From contig NZ_SMAC01000012.1 in assembly GCF_004342115.1 (NCBI RefSeq), positions 1-64,000 on the forward strand: a stretch of DNA of 64,000 bases. Reading direction: 5' to 3'. This DNA comes from Mannheimia haemolytica. Its GTDB lineage: Bacteria; Pseudomonadota; Gammaproteobacteria; Enterobacterales; Pasteurellaceae. The translations under genes and the position numbers were made by a program. Of this stretch, positions 54,718-63,224 are shown piece after piece. The notes under the pieces were generated by a model that had not been told where the DNA came from, made no database searches, and was given only the letters and a program-made list of their open reading frames with translations. The stretch's first letter is position 1, and each line of letters starts with the position of its first letter.

Positions 54718-55335
54718 TTAAAATCTATTCATATCAAGCTTCAGGGCTTTTTGATTCGCTTTTTGGTAAGCAGGGTGATTTTCCACCTGTTCTAAATAGC
54801 GTGCAATATTCGGGTAATTTGCCATTTCAACAAAATTACGCCCCCATTGTAGTGGGAAACAGAGAGAAAAATCCGCACCGGTTAGTTCATCACCCACAAT
54901 CCATTTTTTATCTGAAAGTGTTTGCTCAATATAGTTAAAATACAGCGGAGTCTGCGCTTTTGCGTAGTCGCCAAAAGCTCCGAGATCAGAGCGATTAGCC
55001 AACATTATCACAAGGTTTGCCGAGAATAATGAAGCAGAAATCGACAACCAGTAGTGATACATTGAATAGGCTTCGCTACCACGAGTCGGCTCAAATTTCC
55101 CTTCGGCGTAACGGGCAATCAGATGCTGGATAATCGCATTGCCTTCGGCAAGCACCAAATCGCCATCTTGCAACACAGGGGCTTTGCCAAGTGGGTGCAA
55201 GGCTTTTACCTCCATAGGTGCAAAACCGCTCTCTTCACGATGGTAGATTTTTAGCTCGTAATCCAAGCCTAAGGCTTCCAACAACCAAACGATGCGGTGA
55301 GAGCAGGAACTGTTCAGGTAATGTAACGTAATCAT
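54718..55335 (-). CDS. glutathione S-transferase
   Basis: A 205-residue cytosolic GST. The N-terminal thioredoxin-like domain has YLNSSCSHRIVWLLEALGL and HPLGKAPVLQDGDLVLAEGNAIIQHL (glutathione site with cis-Pro and Glu-Gly/Asn); the C-terminal helical domain has WIVGDELTGADFSLCFPL. Ser9/Ser10-Cys11 would be near the catalytic position. It is the last gene of a group with the OYE, the nitroreductase and ohr, suggesting detoxification of electrophiles. Confidence 0.88.
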   Translation of the reverse strand: MITLHYLNSSCSHRIVWLLEALGLDYELKIYHREESGFAPMEVKALHPLGKAPVLQDGDLVLAEGNAIIQHLIARYAEGKFEPTRGSEAYSMYHYWLSISASLFSANLVIMLANRSDLGAFGDYAKAQTPLYFNYIEQTLSDKKWIVGDELTGADFSLCFPLQWGRNFVEMANYPNIARYLEQVENHPAYQKANQKALKLDMNRF

Positions 55336-55365
55336 AATTTTTCTCCTTCAGATAATTGAAAAAAT

Positions 55366-55405
55366 GCGGTCACTTAATTGCAAATTTTTACAAAAAAATG
55401 ACCGC
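55366..55405 (-). terminator. uptake-sequence pair between OYE gene and gst
   Basis: GCGGTCA at 55366-55372 pairs with TGACCGC at 55399-55405, separated by an A/T-rich loop, in the 83-bp gap. Confidence 0.4.
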
Positions 55406-55418
55406 TTGTCTGTAATGA

Positions 55419-56543
55419 TTAAATATCCATTGGTTGCCAGTTTTGCCCTTTAAGCGGCGGTAACCAAGCACCACCTTGCACGCAGTAGCCCCATAGTCTA
55501 TCGGGAATGCCGTAGTGGTCGGCTTGTTGCGGGTCGAGTTCGCTGACAATCTCACTGTCTCGATTATCTTTCAACAAGGTCGCCACGTTCGGGTTGAGCA
55601 TTACCGCTTTACCTAAGGCGATAAATTCTGCCCAGCCTGTTGCATAAGCTTTACGGATCTGTTCACCGGTTAATAAGTTACCCACGCCGATCAGCGGTAA
55701 ACGCCCGTTGATGTGTTGGTGTACCAGTTGCATACGGGTGAGGTTGGTATCTGCACCACGGCGGGCTTTTTTGCCGAAATCCCAGAGTGAAATGTGCAAG
55801 TATTGCAACGGCTTTTCGCACAAAGCATCAATCAGGGCGTAGGTATCGGTCATGGTTAAGCCGTGTTCGCCCGGCTCTTCCGGTGAGAAACGGTAGCCGA
55901 TAATAAAATCAGGGCGTTGGTGTTTTTCACGCACGCTGACCGCTGCCTCAACCACCGCTAACGGGAAACGCAAGCGTTTTTCAAGGCTACCGCCCCATTC
56001 ATCAGTGCGTTGATTAAATTCAGTAGAGAAAAATTGTTGAATTAAATAGCCGTTCGCCCCGTGAATTTCCACACCATCAAAACCGGCTTGAATAGCTAAA
56101 TCGGTGGCATTAGCGAAAGCTTGGATCATTTGCTTCACTTCGTCCGCCGTTAGGGCTTTAGCACCGTTGGCGTGCTCGGACGGCGCAACTGCATTCGCCC
56201 CGTCAAGCAAGGCAGGAATAGCTTGTGCCCCACCGTGGAAAATTTGCAAAATCGCTTTGGTGCCTTGATTTTTCAAGATATTGGCAGTTTCTGTCAGGCT
56301 TGCCAAATAGCGTTCATCAAGAGCTTCCGGCTGACCGTAAAACGCTTTGCCGTTACGCATTACCCCGGTTGCTGCGGTGATAAATAAGCCCATATCTGCT
56401 GCACGATTATGCAAGAAATGGCGTTCTTGCTCGCTAATTGTGCCGTCATCGTTGGAGGCGGAATGGGTCATTGGGGCAACTACAAGGCGGTTTTTAATTT
56501 CTACATCGTTATTCAGAGTATAAGGGGTAAATAAATTTATCAT
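55419..56543 (-). CDS. NADH:flavin oxidoreductase of the Old Yellow Enzyme family
   Basis: A 374-residue FMN-dependent ene-reductase. The conserved features are LVVAPMTHSAS, HGANGYLIQQFFSTEFNQRTD with the adjoining EWGGS, and GYRFSPEE. The residues in HGANGYL bind the substrate. NemA-like enzymes reduce alpha,beta-unsaturated carbonyls and nitro compounds; the partner specificity cannot be fixed. It lies 63 nt after the nitroreductase stop with an inverted uptake pair between them, and is followed by gst. Confidence 0.88.
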   Translation of the reverse strand: MINLFTPYTLNNDVEIKNRLVVAPMTHSASNDDGTISEQERHFLHNRAADMGLFITAATGVMRNGKAFYGQPEALDERYLASLTETANILKNQGTKAILQIFHGGAQAIPALLDGANAVAPSEHANGAKALTADEVKQMIQAFANATDLAIQAGFDGVEIHGANGYLIQQFFSTEFNQRTDEWGGSLEKRLRFPLAVVEAAVSVREKHQRPDFIIGYRFSPEEPGEHGLTMTDTYALIDALCEKPLQYLHISLWDFGKKARRGADTNLTRMQLVHQHINGRLPLIGVGNLLTGEQIRKAYATGWAEFIALGKAVMLNPNVATLLKDNRDSEIVSELDPQQADHYGIPDRLWGYCVQGGAWLPPLKGQNWQPMDI

Positions 56544-56562
56544 CGTATTCTCCTAAAAAATA

Positions 56563-56599
56563 CGGTTGATTTCGCAAATTTTTGCGAAAAATCAACCGC
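56563..56599 (-). terminator. hairpin between nitroreductase and OYE genes
   Basis: CGGTTGATTT and AAATCAACCG form a stem with a loop containing TCGCAAATTTTTGCGA, itself self-pairing; it includes an uptake core. Confidence 0.55.
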
Positions 56600-56606
56600 T
56601 TGTTTA

Positions 56607-57281
56607 TTACCAATGTAAGGTCGCACTCTCTTCCACCGGCACACGCCCTAAATGGTGTTTGTTCTGCATAGCGTCCCAATCTGGGTGTCCGAAAGAAATG
56701 GCGTGGAGGAGCTTGTAATGTTCAGGAATGCCTAACTCTTCACGCACATCTTTAGCAAACATCGCAAGGGCAAGCTGCGGAATGCCGCCAAAACCACGAG
56801 CGGTGAGTGAGAGCAAGAAAGTTTGCGAATACATACCAACATCGCTGGCAATATTGACATCGTGTCCGTCAATGCTTGGCATAAATAGGAATGCCATATG
56901 TGGCGCACCATAACCGACAATATTGTCATCATACACCACTTGGCGACCGGCTTTATCTTCACGGGGAATGCCATAGCTGGTGGTAAAAACGTGGCTGTAT
57001 TGGTTACGCCAACGTGGTTCGTAGTCACCGGTAAATTTCGTTTGATTGAACTCAAAATCCGCATCATTAATGCCCGCTTCAAAAGTCTTTTTAAAACGAG
57101 CTTTTAAGCGTGCTAGCGTTTCACCAGAGGCAACGTGTACTAACCACGGCTGTGTATTACAAGCCGAAGGGGCATTTTGTGCATCGGCAAGAATTTGTTT
57201 GATTTCAGTTTCCGTCATCGGAAGCGGTAAAAACTTGCGGATTGATTGTCGTGTTTTTACCGTGGTTTCAAAATCTAACAT
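56607..57281 (-). CDS. nitroreductase family protein
   Basis: A 224-residue FMN-dependent nitroreductase. The FMN-binding arginines are in KTRQSIRKFLP, and APSACNTQPWLVHVA and GIPQLALAMFA are conserved. The ATG at 57281 was preferred to one two codons upstream (57287), which lies only two bases from AGGGG. It belongs to the broad NfsB/Frp-like group; physiological substrate is unknown. Placed 22 nt after ohr, the two are probably co-transcribed. Confidence 0.87.
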   Translation of the reverse strand: MLDFETTVKTRQSIRKFLPLPMTETEIKQILADAQNAPSACNTQPWLVHVASGETLARLKARFKKTFEAGINDADFEFNQTKFTGDYEPRWRNQYSHVFTTSYGIPREDKAGRQVVYDDNIVGYGAPHMAFLFMPSIDGHDVNIASDVGMYSQTFLLSLTARGFGGIPQLALAMFAKDVREELGIPEHYKLLHAISFGHPDWDAMQNKHHLGRVPVEESATLHW

Positions 57282-57303
57282 TTTCATTTCCCCTATTTAT
57301 TTT

Positions 57304-57735
57304 TTATAAGTCAAATTCACTCACGACTTTAACGTGTAAACGCACATCTACATTACCACGGGTTGCATTTGAATATGGGCAAACTTCGTGTGCCTTGCTA
57401 ATTAAAGTTTTCGCTTCTTCCGCACTAATGCCTTCCACAGTAATGGTAATATCTAAATCTAAGCCGAAAGCACCATCAGCTTTTTGACCAATCCCAACTG
57501 CAACAGTGGTACTGGATTTGGTTGGCTTAATGCCTAAGGTTGGGGCAACGTGATTCATTGCACTGTCAAAGCAGGCAGCATAGCCCATTGCGAATAATTG
57601 TTCCGGATTAGTGCCTACTTTGCCACTTTCATTTTGGAAACCGACTAAATCAAAACCGATAGAACCGTCATCCACTTGGGTTCTGCCGTCACGACCACCG
57701 GTTGCAGTTGCTGATGTGTGATAAAAAATTTTCAT
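57304..57735 (-). CDS. ohr: organic hydroperoxide resistance protein
   Basis: A 143-residue thiol peroxidase of the OsmC/Ohr family. The reactive cysteine is C55 in GYAACFDSAM and the resolving cysteine is C119 in EVCPYSNATRGNVDV; the N-terminal GGRDGRTQVDDG is typical of Ohr rather than OsmC. It reduces organic hydroperoxides using lipoylated proteins. It is divergent from an AraC-family regulator, not paired with the usual OhrR. Confidence 0.93.
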   Translation of the reverse strand: MKIFYHTSATATGGRDGRTQVDDGSIGFDLVGFQNESGKVGTNPEQLFAMGYAACFDSAMNHVAPTLGIKPTKSSTTVAVGIGQKADGAFGLDLDITITVEGISAEEAKTLISKAHEVCPYSNATRGNVDVRLHVKVVSEFDL

Positions 57736-57800
57736 ATTTTGCTCCTATTAAATGCTTTATTTGATTGGGGATATTATCCGCTTTTTGCTATTTGTCGTCT

Positions 57801-57835
57801 TGCCTGATTTTCTATAAAATATGCCTAATTTTCTA
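57801..57835 (+). promoter_or_regulatory. 21-bp-spaced direct repeat before the AraC regulator
   Basis: TGCCTGATTTTCTA (57801-57814) and TGCCTAATTTTCTA (57822-57835) are nearly identical and 21 bp apart, the typical geometry of AraC-family half-sites. It lies 15-49 bp before the regulator start and 66-100 bp before ohr. Confidence 0.72.
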
Positions 57836-57849
57836 AAAGTGAGATTATT

Positions 57850-58701
57850 ATGCAAACTCATCGAGCTATTATTGAATCTATTTTTGCCCTCGCTCCGAAA
57901 AATGAACTTTGGGCTACTCCCATTTCAGGGCTAACCGTTCACGCTGCCGATCGTTCTATTAGATTTAACGGTTATATCCAAGACCCAAGTTTATGTGTAG
58001 TATTATTAGGCGAGCGGCAAATCTGTACCAATGGACATTGCCAAGTCTTCGGTAATCAGGAAATGATGTTTTGCCCTGTGAATTTGCCGATTGTTACCCA
58101 AACCTTATCAGTTGCAGAAAATCAGCCTTATCTTGCGATTTCACTACGCTTGGATTTTGATCTTATTGCCAAAATTATCACGCAGCTTCCCCCACAGAAA
58201 ATAAGTGAAAACATTAATCAACGCACTAAATGGGAGCTGGAGAATGAAATTAAAGACTGTTTGTTACGCTTACTAAATTTGCTTAATTCTCCAAATCATA
58301 TTCATTTTCTTGCACCATTGATATTAAACGAACTCTATTTCTATTTATTGCAATCTGAGCAAGGTGGCTATATACGCTCTCTACTCTCTCAAGATGGCAA
58401 TATTGCTAAAATTGCCAATGCAACAAAAATCTTAGAAAGAAAATTTGCCGATACACTAAATATGTCAGCACTGGCTGAAGAGGTAGGAATGAGCGTGGCG
58501 GGGTTTTACGCTCATTTTAAAAGCGTAACTTCAATGACACCACTGCAATATCAGAAATCGTTAAGACTAAATGCGGCAAGGGAAAAACTACAAGCAGGAG
58601 TAAGCGTGAGTGAAACCGCCTATCAAGTCGGCTATGAAAGCCCAAGCCAGTTTAGTCGAGAATATAAAAGGCAGTTTGGCGAAAGCCCGAAAAGAAGATA
58701 A
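57850..58701 (+). CDS. AraC-family transcriptional regulator (YqhC-like)
   Basis: A 283-residue regulator. The N-terminal AraC_N-type domain (about residues 5-160, with DPSLCVVLLGERQ and PYLAISLRLD) resembles that of YqhC. The C-terminal pair of helix-turn-helices carries LNMSALAEEVGMSVAGFYAHFKSV and VSETAYQVGYESPSQFSREYKRQFG. E. coli YqhC responds to aldehydes. It is divergent from ohr and the nearby nitroreductase, OYE and GST, so it may control them and itself; the repeat at 57801-57835 is a likely site. Confidence 0.86.
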   Translation: MQTHRAIIESIFALAPKNELWATPISGLTVHAADRSIRFNGYIQDPSLCVVLLGERQICTNGHCQVFGNQEMMFCPVNLPIVTQTLSVAENQPYLAISLRLDFDLIAKIITQLPPQKISENINQRTKWELENEIKDCLLRLLNLLNSPNHIHFLAPLILNELYFYLLQSEQGGYIRSLLSQDGNIAKIANATKILERKFADTLNMSALAEEVGMSVAGFYAHFKSVTSMTPLQYQKSLRLNAAREKLQAGVSVSETAYQVGYESPSQFSREYKRQFGESPKRR

Positions 58702-58718
58702 AGGAAGAATCAAAAATA

Positions 58719-58765
58719 ACAAGCGGTCAAATTCTGCAAATTTTTTGCAAAATTTCACCGCTTGT
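58719..58765. terminator. inverted uptake pair between the AraC regulator and deoD
   Basis: ACAAGCGGT (58719-58727) pairs with ACCGCTTGT (58757-58765) across an A/T-rich interval between convergent genes. Confidence 0.6.
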
Positions 58766-58776
58766 CAGGTTAGAAA

Positions 58777-59496
58777 TTACTGCTTATCGCCAATTAATAC
58801 TGACTCTAACGCAATTTCAATCATACCATTAAAGGTTAATTGACGTTCTTCAGAGGTAGTTTGCTCACCGGTGCGGATATGGTCTGAAACGGTGCAAATT
58901 GCTAATGCTTTTGCTCCATACTCTGCCGCTACCGCATAAATGCCTGCTGCTTCCATTTCTACGCCTAAAATGCCGTATTTTTCCATTACATCAAACATTT
59001 CGACATCAGGTGAGTAGAATAAATCGGCTGAGAATAAATTACCGAAACGAGCTTCAATGCCTTTCGCTTTAGCTGCTTGGTGAGCAGCTAATGTCATATC
59101 AAAATCAGCAATCGCCGCAAAATCGTTATCACGGAAGCGAATACGGTTTACTTTAGAATCGGTACAAGCCCCAACACCGATGACAATATCACGCACTTTG
59201 ACATCATTACGTACCGCACCGCACGAGCCGACACGGATAATTTTCTTCACGCCATATTCAGTAATTAATTCTTTAGCGTAAATCGAGCAAGATGGAATCC
59301 CCATACCGTGCCCCATTACTGAAATGCGGCGACCTTTATAAGTGCCGGTGTAGCCTAACATATTGCGAACATTGGTCACTTCTTTTGCATCTTCTAAAAA
59401 GGTTTCAGCGATATATTTAGCACGAAGCGGATCGCCCGGCATAATTACAACGTCAGCGAAAGCACCTTCAGGTGCGTTAATGTGTGGAGTAGCCAT
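58777..59496 (-). CDS. deoD: purine nucleoside phosphorylase
   Basis: A 239-residue hexameric PNP of the DeoD type that phosphorolyses purine (deoxy)nucleosides. [40 protein letters not shown], and [16 protein letters not shown] are conserved, the last with substrate-binding Glu/Met. It follows deoC in a nupC-deoC-deoD group on one strand. Confidence 0.96.
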   Translation of the reverse strand: MATPHINAPEGAFADVVIMPGDPLRAKYIAETFLEDAKEVTNVRNMLGYTGTYKGRRISVMGHGMGIPSCSIYAKELITEYGVKKIIRVGSCGAVRNDVKVRDIVIGVGACTDSKVNRIRFRDNDFAAIADFDMTLAAHQAAKAKGIEARFGNLFSADLFYSPDVEMFDVMEKYGILGVEMEAAGIYAVAAEYGAKALAICTVSDHIRTGEQTTSEERQLTFNGMIEIALESVLIGDKQ

Positions 59497-59516
59497 TTTA
59501 TGTTCCTCTTTATTAA

Positions 59517-60293
59517 TTAATAACCTTGAACAGCTTGCTGCTGTTCATCATTCAATGTTGCTAATAAATTAGCTAATAAACTTGATGCACCGAAGCGAAA
59601 ATGTGATGCACTCACCCAGTCATTGCCTAAAATAGATTCCGCAAGTGCAAGATATTGGGCGGCTTCTTCCGAGGTTTTTACCCCACCTGCAGCTTTAAAG
59701 CCAACACGGTCTGCCACACCTAAATCACGAATGGTTTCAAGCATAATGCGGGCAGATTCAAGGGTAGCATTCACTGCCACCTTGCCGGTTGAGGTTTTAA
59801 TAAAATCAGCCCCTGCTTGAATCGAAATTTCGCTTGCTTTGCGAATAAGCTCTGCTGATTTTAACTTGCCGGTTTCAATAATCACTTTAAGCAACACATT
59901 ATTGGCAGCACAAACTGCTTTGCATTGTTTTACCAAGTCGAAACCTATTTGCTCATTACCTGCAATTAATGCTTTATAAGGGAATACCACATCTACCTCA
60001 TCTGCCCCATAAGCAACTGCGGCTTTGGTCTCAGCTACCGCAATTTCAATATCATCATTACCGTGAGGGAAATTCGTGACTGTCGCAATTTTTACTTGCT
60101 CGATACCTTGCTGTTTCAATGCTTTGCGGGCAATCGGGATAAAACGTGGATAAATGCAAATTGCTGCCGGTGTGCCAAACTTGGTGTTCGCTTGTTGGCA
60201 TAATGCGATGACTTTCTCATCAGTATCATTGTCATTTAATGTGGTGAGATCCATCAACGAAAGAGCAATCTCAGCGGATTTTTTTAAATTCAT
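59517..60293 (-). CDS. deoC: deoxyribose-phosphate aldolase
   Basis: A 258-residue class I aldolase that splits deoxyribose-5-phosphate to acetaldehyde and glyceraldehyde-3-phosphate. The Schiff-base Lys is in [17 protein letters not shown], and [11 protein letters not shown] is the phosphate-binding region. The start at 60293 follows AAAGGAGACACT; a 24-codon upstream extension looks noncoding. The pathway connects to deoD and nupC. Confidence 0.95.
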   Translation of the reverse strand: MNLKKSAEIALSLMDLTTLNDNDTDEKVIALCQQANTKFGTPAAICIYPRFIPIARKALKQQGIEQVKIATVTNFPHGNDDIEIAVAETKAAVAYGADEVDVVFPYKALIAGNEQIGFDLVKQCKAVCAANNVLLKVIIETGKLKSAELIRKASEISIQAGADFIKTSTGKVAVNATLESARIMLETIRDLGVADRVGFKAAGGVKTSEEAAQYLALAESILGNDWVSASHFRFGASSLLANLLATLNDEQQQAVQGY

Positions 60294-60401
60294 AGTGTCT
60301 CCTTTTATTAAATGCGTGGTGGTTGGTAAAATTTTATAAAAATCTGACCGCTTGTAAATAGACAAACCAAAAGCAACCGTTTACGTCAGATAAAAAAAGA
60401 T

Positions 60402-60425
60402 AAAACCACTATTTCTAGTGGTTTT
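60402..60425 (-). terminator. terminator after nupC
   Basis: AAAACCACTA and TAGTGGTTTT form a perfect ten-pair stem between nupC and deoC, so deoC probably has its own promoter, or is expressed by read-through. Confidence 0.8.
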
Positions 60426-60437
60426 ATACAAACTGGA

Positions 60438-61700
60438 TTAGAGAACTGCTCCACCCAAGCCGATAAACAAGCCGGCAATGGTTGCACTCATTAAGTTGGC
60501 AAGTGAGCCAGCAATGACGGCTTTAATCCCAAGTCGGGCAATATCACCACGACGGCTTGGAGCCATTGCCCCGATACCACCGATTAAAATCGCAATCGAG
60601 CTGAAGTTCGCAAAGCCACAAAGTGCAAAGGTAATAATCGCAACAGTTTTATCCGTTAAATGTACGGTTGACTCAGGAGCTAAGTATTTAGCAAACTCTA
60701 AATAACCCACGAATTCATTTACCGCTAATTTTAAGCCGATCATCTGCCCCGCAATTTCTGCTTCTTCCCAAGGCACACCGATTACCCACGCAAGCGGTTT
60801 AAATACCCAGCCGAAAATTTGACCTAAGTTTAAGGTATCATAACCGAACCAGCCGCCAATACCGCCTAAAATACCATTCACTAATGCAATTAACGCCACG
60901 AATGCAATTAACATTGCCCCTACGTTTAATGCCAGTTGCATACCTGAAGAAGCACCTGAAGCTGCTGCATCAAGAATATTTGCCGGTTTTTCTAAATCTA
61001 CCGCTTCTAGTTCATCACGGAATTTTTCGGTTTGTGGTACCATAATTTTGGCGAATAATAACCCTGCCGGAGCCGCCATAAAGGAGGCTGCGATTAAGTA
61101 AGTTAATGGTACGCCCATTCCTGCGTAACCAGCCATAACAGAACCTGCAATAGAAGCTAAGCCCCCTGCCATAATCGCAAAGAGTTCAGATTCTGTCATT
61201 TTGCTGATATAAGGTTTTACTACCAATGGAGCTTCAGTTTGACCAACGAAAATATTCGCTGCCGCAGACATAGATTCCGCTTTAGATGTACCTAATGCTT
61301 TTTGTAATAAACCACCTAAAATACGGATTACCCATTGCATCACACCAATGTAGTAAAGCAAAGAAATGAGTGCAGAGAAGAAAACAATCACCGGAAGTAC
61401 ACGGAAAGCGAACACAAAGCCGCCGCCGCCAAATACTTCAAACATTTTGTCGCTGACTAAGCCACCGAATAAAAATGAAATCCCTTCATTACCGTAAGAA
61501 ATCACTTTTGACACACCGGTTGCCATCGCATTCAAGGCATCACGCCCTGCCGGCACATAAAGCACCAATGCACCAATAGCTACCTGCAATGCTAATGCGC
61601 CTAATACGGTACGCACGTTTATTGCACGTTTATTGCTCGAAAATAAAAATGCAATGAATAGTAAAACAATAATGCCTAAAAAGCTGTTAAGAGTACCCAT
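60438..61700 (-). CDS. nupC: NupC-family concentrative nucleoside transporter
   Basis: A 420-residue CNT-family permease with about eight to ten helices. The start is at 61700 (GAGGTTCT upstream); a longer frame to 61784 lacks similarity. Motifs include [33 protein letters not shown], and the C-terminal [26 protein letters not shown]. It drives nucleoside uptake with H+ or Na+; the coupling ion cannot be chosen from the sequence. It sits upstream of deoC and deoD on the same strand. Confidence 0.93.
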   Translation of the reverse strand: MGTLNSFLGIIVLLFIAFLFSSNKRAINVRTVLGALALQVAIGALVLYVPAGRDALNAMATGVSKVISYGNEGISFLFGGLVSDKMFEVFGGGGFVFAFRVLPVIVFFSALISLLYYIGVMQWVIRILGGLLQKALGTSKAESMSAAANIFVGQTEAPLVVKPYISKMTESELFAIMAGGLASIAGSVMAGYAGMGVPLTYLIAASFMAAPAGLLFAKIMVPQTEKFRDELEAVDLEKPANILDAAASGASSGMQLALNVGAMLIAFVALIALVNGILGGIGGWFGYDTLNLGQIFGWVFKPLAWVIGVPWEEAEIAGQMIGLKLAVNEFVGYLEFAKYLAPESTVHLTDKTVAIITFALCGFANFSSIAILIGGIGAMAPSRRGDIARLGIKAVIAGSLANLMSATIAGLFIGLGGAVL

Positions 61701-61880
61701 AGAACCTCTAATTATAAATTGATTAAAAAAGGTGACGATACTATACCTATTTTTAGGCAAAAAATCTTGTGAAATTATCATCATTCAAGACAAAATTTGA
61801 CAAAAACTAAATTATGGTATTTTATTATTCATCACAAGCAGTCAAATTTATCGAAAAATTTACAATTATAGAGAGGTAAT

Positions 61881-62387
61881 ATGCAAAATATTCGTGAAAT
61901 TTACTTAGCCGGTGGCTGTTTCTGGGGCGTGGAATCTTTTATGCAACGGATTAAAGGTGTCATTAAGGCACAATCAGGCTATGCCAACGGTAATACCGAT
62001 AACCCAAGCTATCAAGAGGTGTGTGCCGGTAGCGGACACGCTGAAGTGGTAAAAGTGACTTATGATGCCAATCAAATTAGCCTGGCAAAATTACTAGATT
62101 ACTTCTTTAAAGTAATAGACCCGGTGAGCATTAACAAACAAGGTGGCGACATCGGTATTCAATACCGCACCGGTATTTATTATACCGACCCACAAGACGA
62201 ACCGGTGGTAACCGCCGCACTTGCACAATTACAAACCCAATTTGATCAGCCGCTGGCAGTGGAAAACCAAATGTTAGAGCAATATTTCCCTGCCGAAGAG
62301 TACCACCAAGAATATTTAGTAAAAAACCCGAACGGCTACTGCCATATTGATATTCAACTAATGAATGAGATTTTGAAGAATCAATAA
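61881..62387 (+). CDS. msrA: peptide methionine-S-sulfoxide reductase
   Basis: A 168-residue MsrA that repairs oxidised methionine. The catalytic Cys is in GGCFWGVESF (C13), GYANGNTDNPSYQEVCAGSGHAEVV is conserved, and the length suggests the short, stand-alone enzyme rather than the MsrAB fusion of Neisseria/Haemophilus. No signal peptide is seen, so it is cytoplasmic. Ribosome site is GAGAGG. Terminator at 62390-62418. Confidence 0.95.
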   Translation: MQNIREIYLAGGCFWGVESFMQRIKGVIKAQSGYANGNTDNPSYQEVCAGSGHAEVVKVTYDANQISLAKLLDYFFKVIDPVSINKQGGDIGIQYRTGIYYTDPQDEPVVTAALAQLQTQFDQPLAVENQMLEQYFPAEEYHQEYLVKNPNGYCHIDIQLMNEILKNQ

Positions 62388-62389
62388 CA

Positions 62390-62418
62390 AAAAACCACAG
62401 AGCAATCTGTGGTTTTTT
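62390..62418. terminator. bidirectional terminator between msrA and glycosyltransferase gene
   Basis: AAAACCACAGA and TCTGTGGTTTTT form a stem with A and T runs on either side. Confidence 0.85.
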
Positions 62419-62423
62419 TAGCT

Positions 62424-63224
62424 TTATTTTCTGAGCAAACCGTACACTTTTTTCAGTGCTGAAACCGGTAATAAACGAGGAATTGCACGCATTATGAAAA
62501 TCCCAAAACCTGAAATCGGATCGTGAATCTGGCAGCGGTTTTTTAATTTATATAAACGCCATTCTGCCTCTGCTTGGGCCATTCCACGGCGTCTGCCAAC
62601 CATTCCGTTACCGACTCGGGCATACACTAATAAATCCGGCAAGTTTGCCACTTGTTTAAATTGAGCAATGAGTTTGATCCATAAATAGTAATCTTCTTGC
62701 AGATCTTGATAGCCACCGACTTCCAACACTTTGGATTTCTGATAAGCAACCGTCATATGGTTAAACGGGCAACGCAAGCGAGTGAATCTGACGATTTCCT
62801 CCACCATGGTTGGTACATTGCGGTAAGCGACAAGATCGTGAATATCTTGCCCAAATTCAGCAATTTGGCCGCCAAAAATCACGGTTTCAGGATTCTGTTC
62901 AATAAATGCCACTTGTTTCTCGAAACGTTCCGGCATACAAATATCGTCTGTATCCATTCTGAAAACCCATTCATTCTTACAATAGGTTAGCCCATCATTT
63001 AGCGTTTTACCTAAACCTCGATTTTGTGGGAATTTCACCGCATTAATCGGCAAAATTGCACTATATTCTTCTACAATCGCCTCTAATTCAGGCGTAACTG
63101 TACCATCAAAACAAACAACGATTTCATCAGCCTGCACAGTTTGTACTTTCAAGCTTTCAAAACATTCTCTTAAATATTGCGGTTGCTCTTTAATGTATAA
63201 CGACATTAAAACGGAAAATTTCAT
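62424..63224 (-). CDS. family 2 glycosyltransferase (AmsE-like)
   Basis: A 266-residue GT-A-fold glycosyltransferase. FSVLMSLYIKEQPQYLRECFESLKVQT is the start of the GT2 domain and MDTDDIC is the DxD metal site, with QEDYYLWIKLI as the acceptor-side motif. The similarity is to AmsE-type exopolysaccharide or LPS transferases. No membrane helix is evident. It overlaps the stop of the next GT2 gene by one base (TAATG), so both belong to a polysaccharide cluster, probably LPS or capsule, that continues beyond the window. Confidence 0.88.
   Translation of the reverse strand: MKFSVLMSLYIKEQPQYLRECFESLKVQTVQADEIVVCFDGTVTPELEAIVEEYSAILPINAVKFPQNRGLGKTLNDGLTYCKNEWVFRMDTDDICMPERFEKQVAFIEQNPETVIFGGQIAEFGQDIHDLVAYRNVPTMVEEIVRFTRLRCPFNHMTVAYQKSKVLEVGGYQDLQEDYYLWIKLIAQFKQVANLPDLLVYARVGNGMVGRRRGMAQAEAEWRLYKLKNRCQIHDPISGFGIFIMRAIPRLLPVSALKKVYGLLRK

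Noticed and set aside
60294-60365. longer deoC start
   Set aside because: The internal ATG has AAAGGAGACACT in front of it, and the family starts there.
61740-61780. CRP-like site before nupC
   Set aside because: Only one half (TGTGA) is present; the second half does not fit at the proper spacing.
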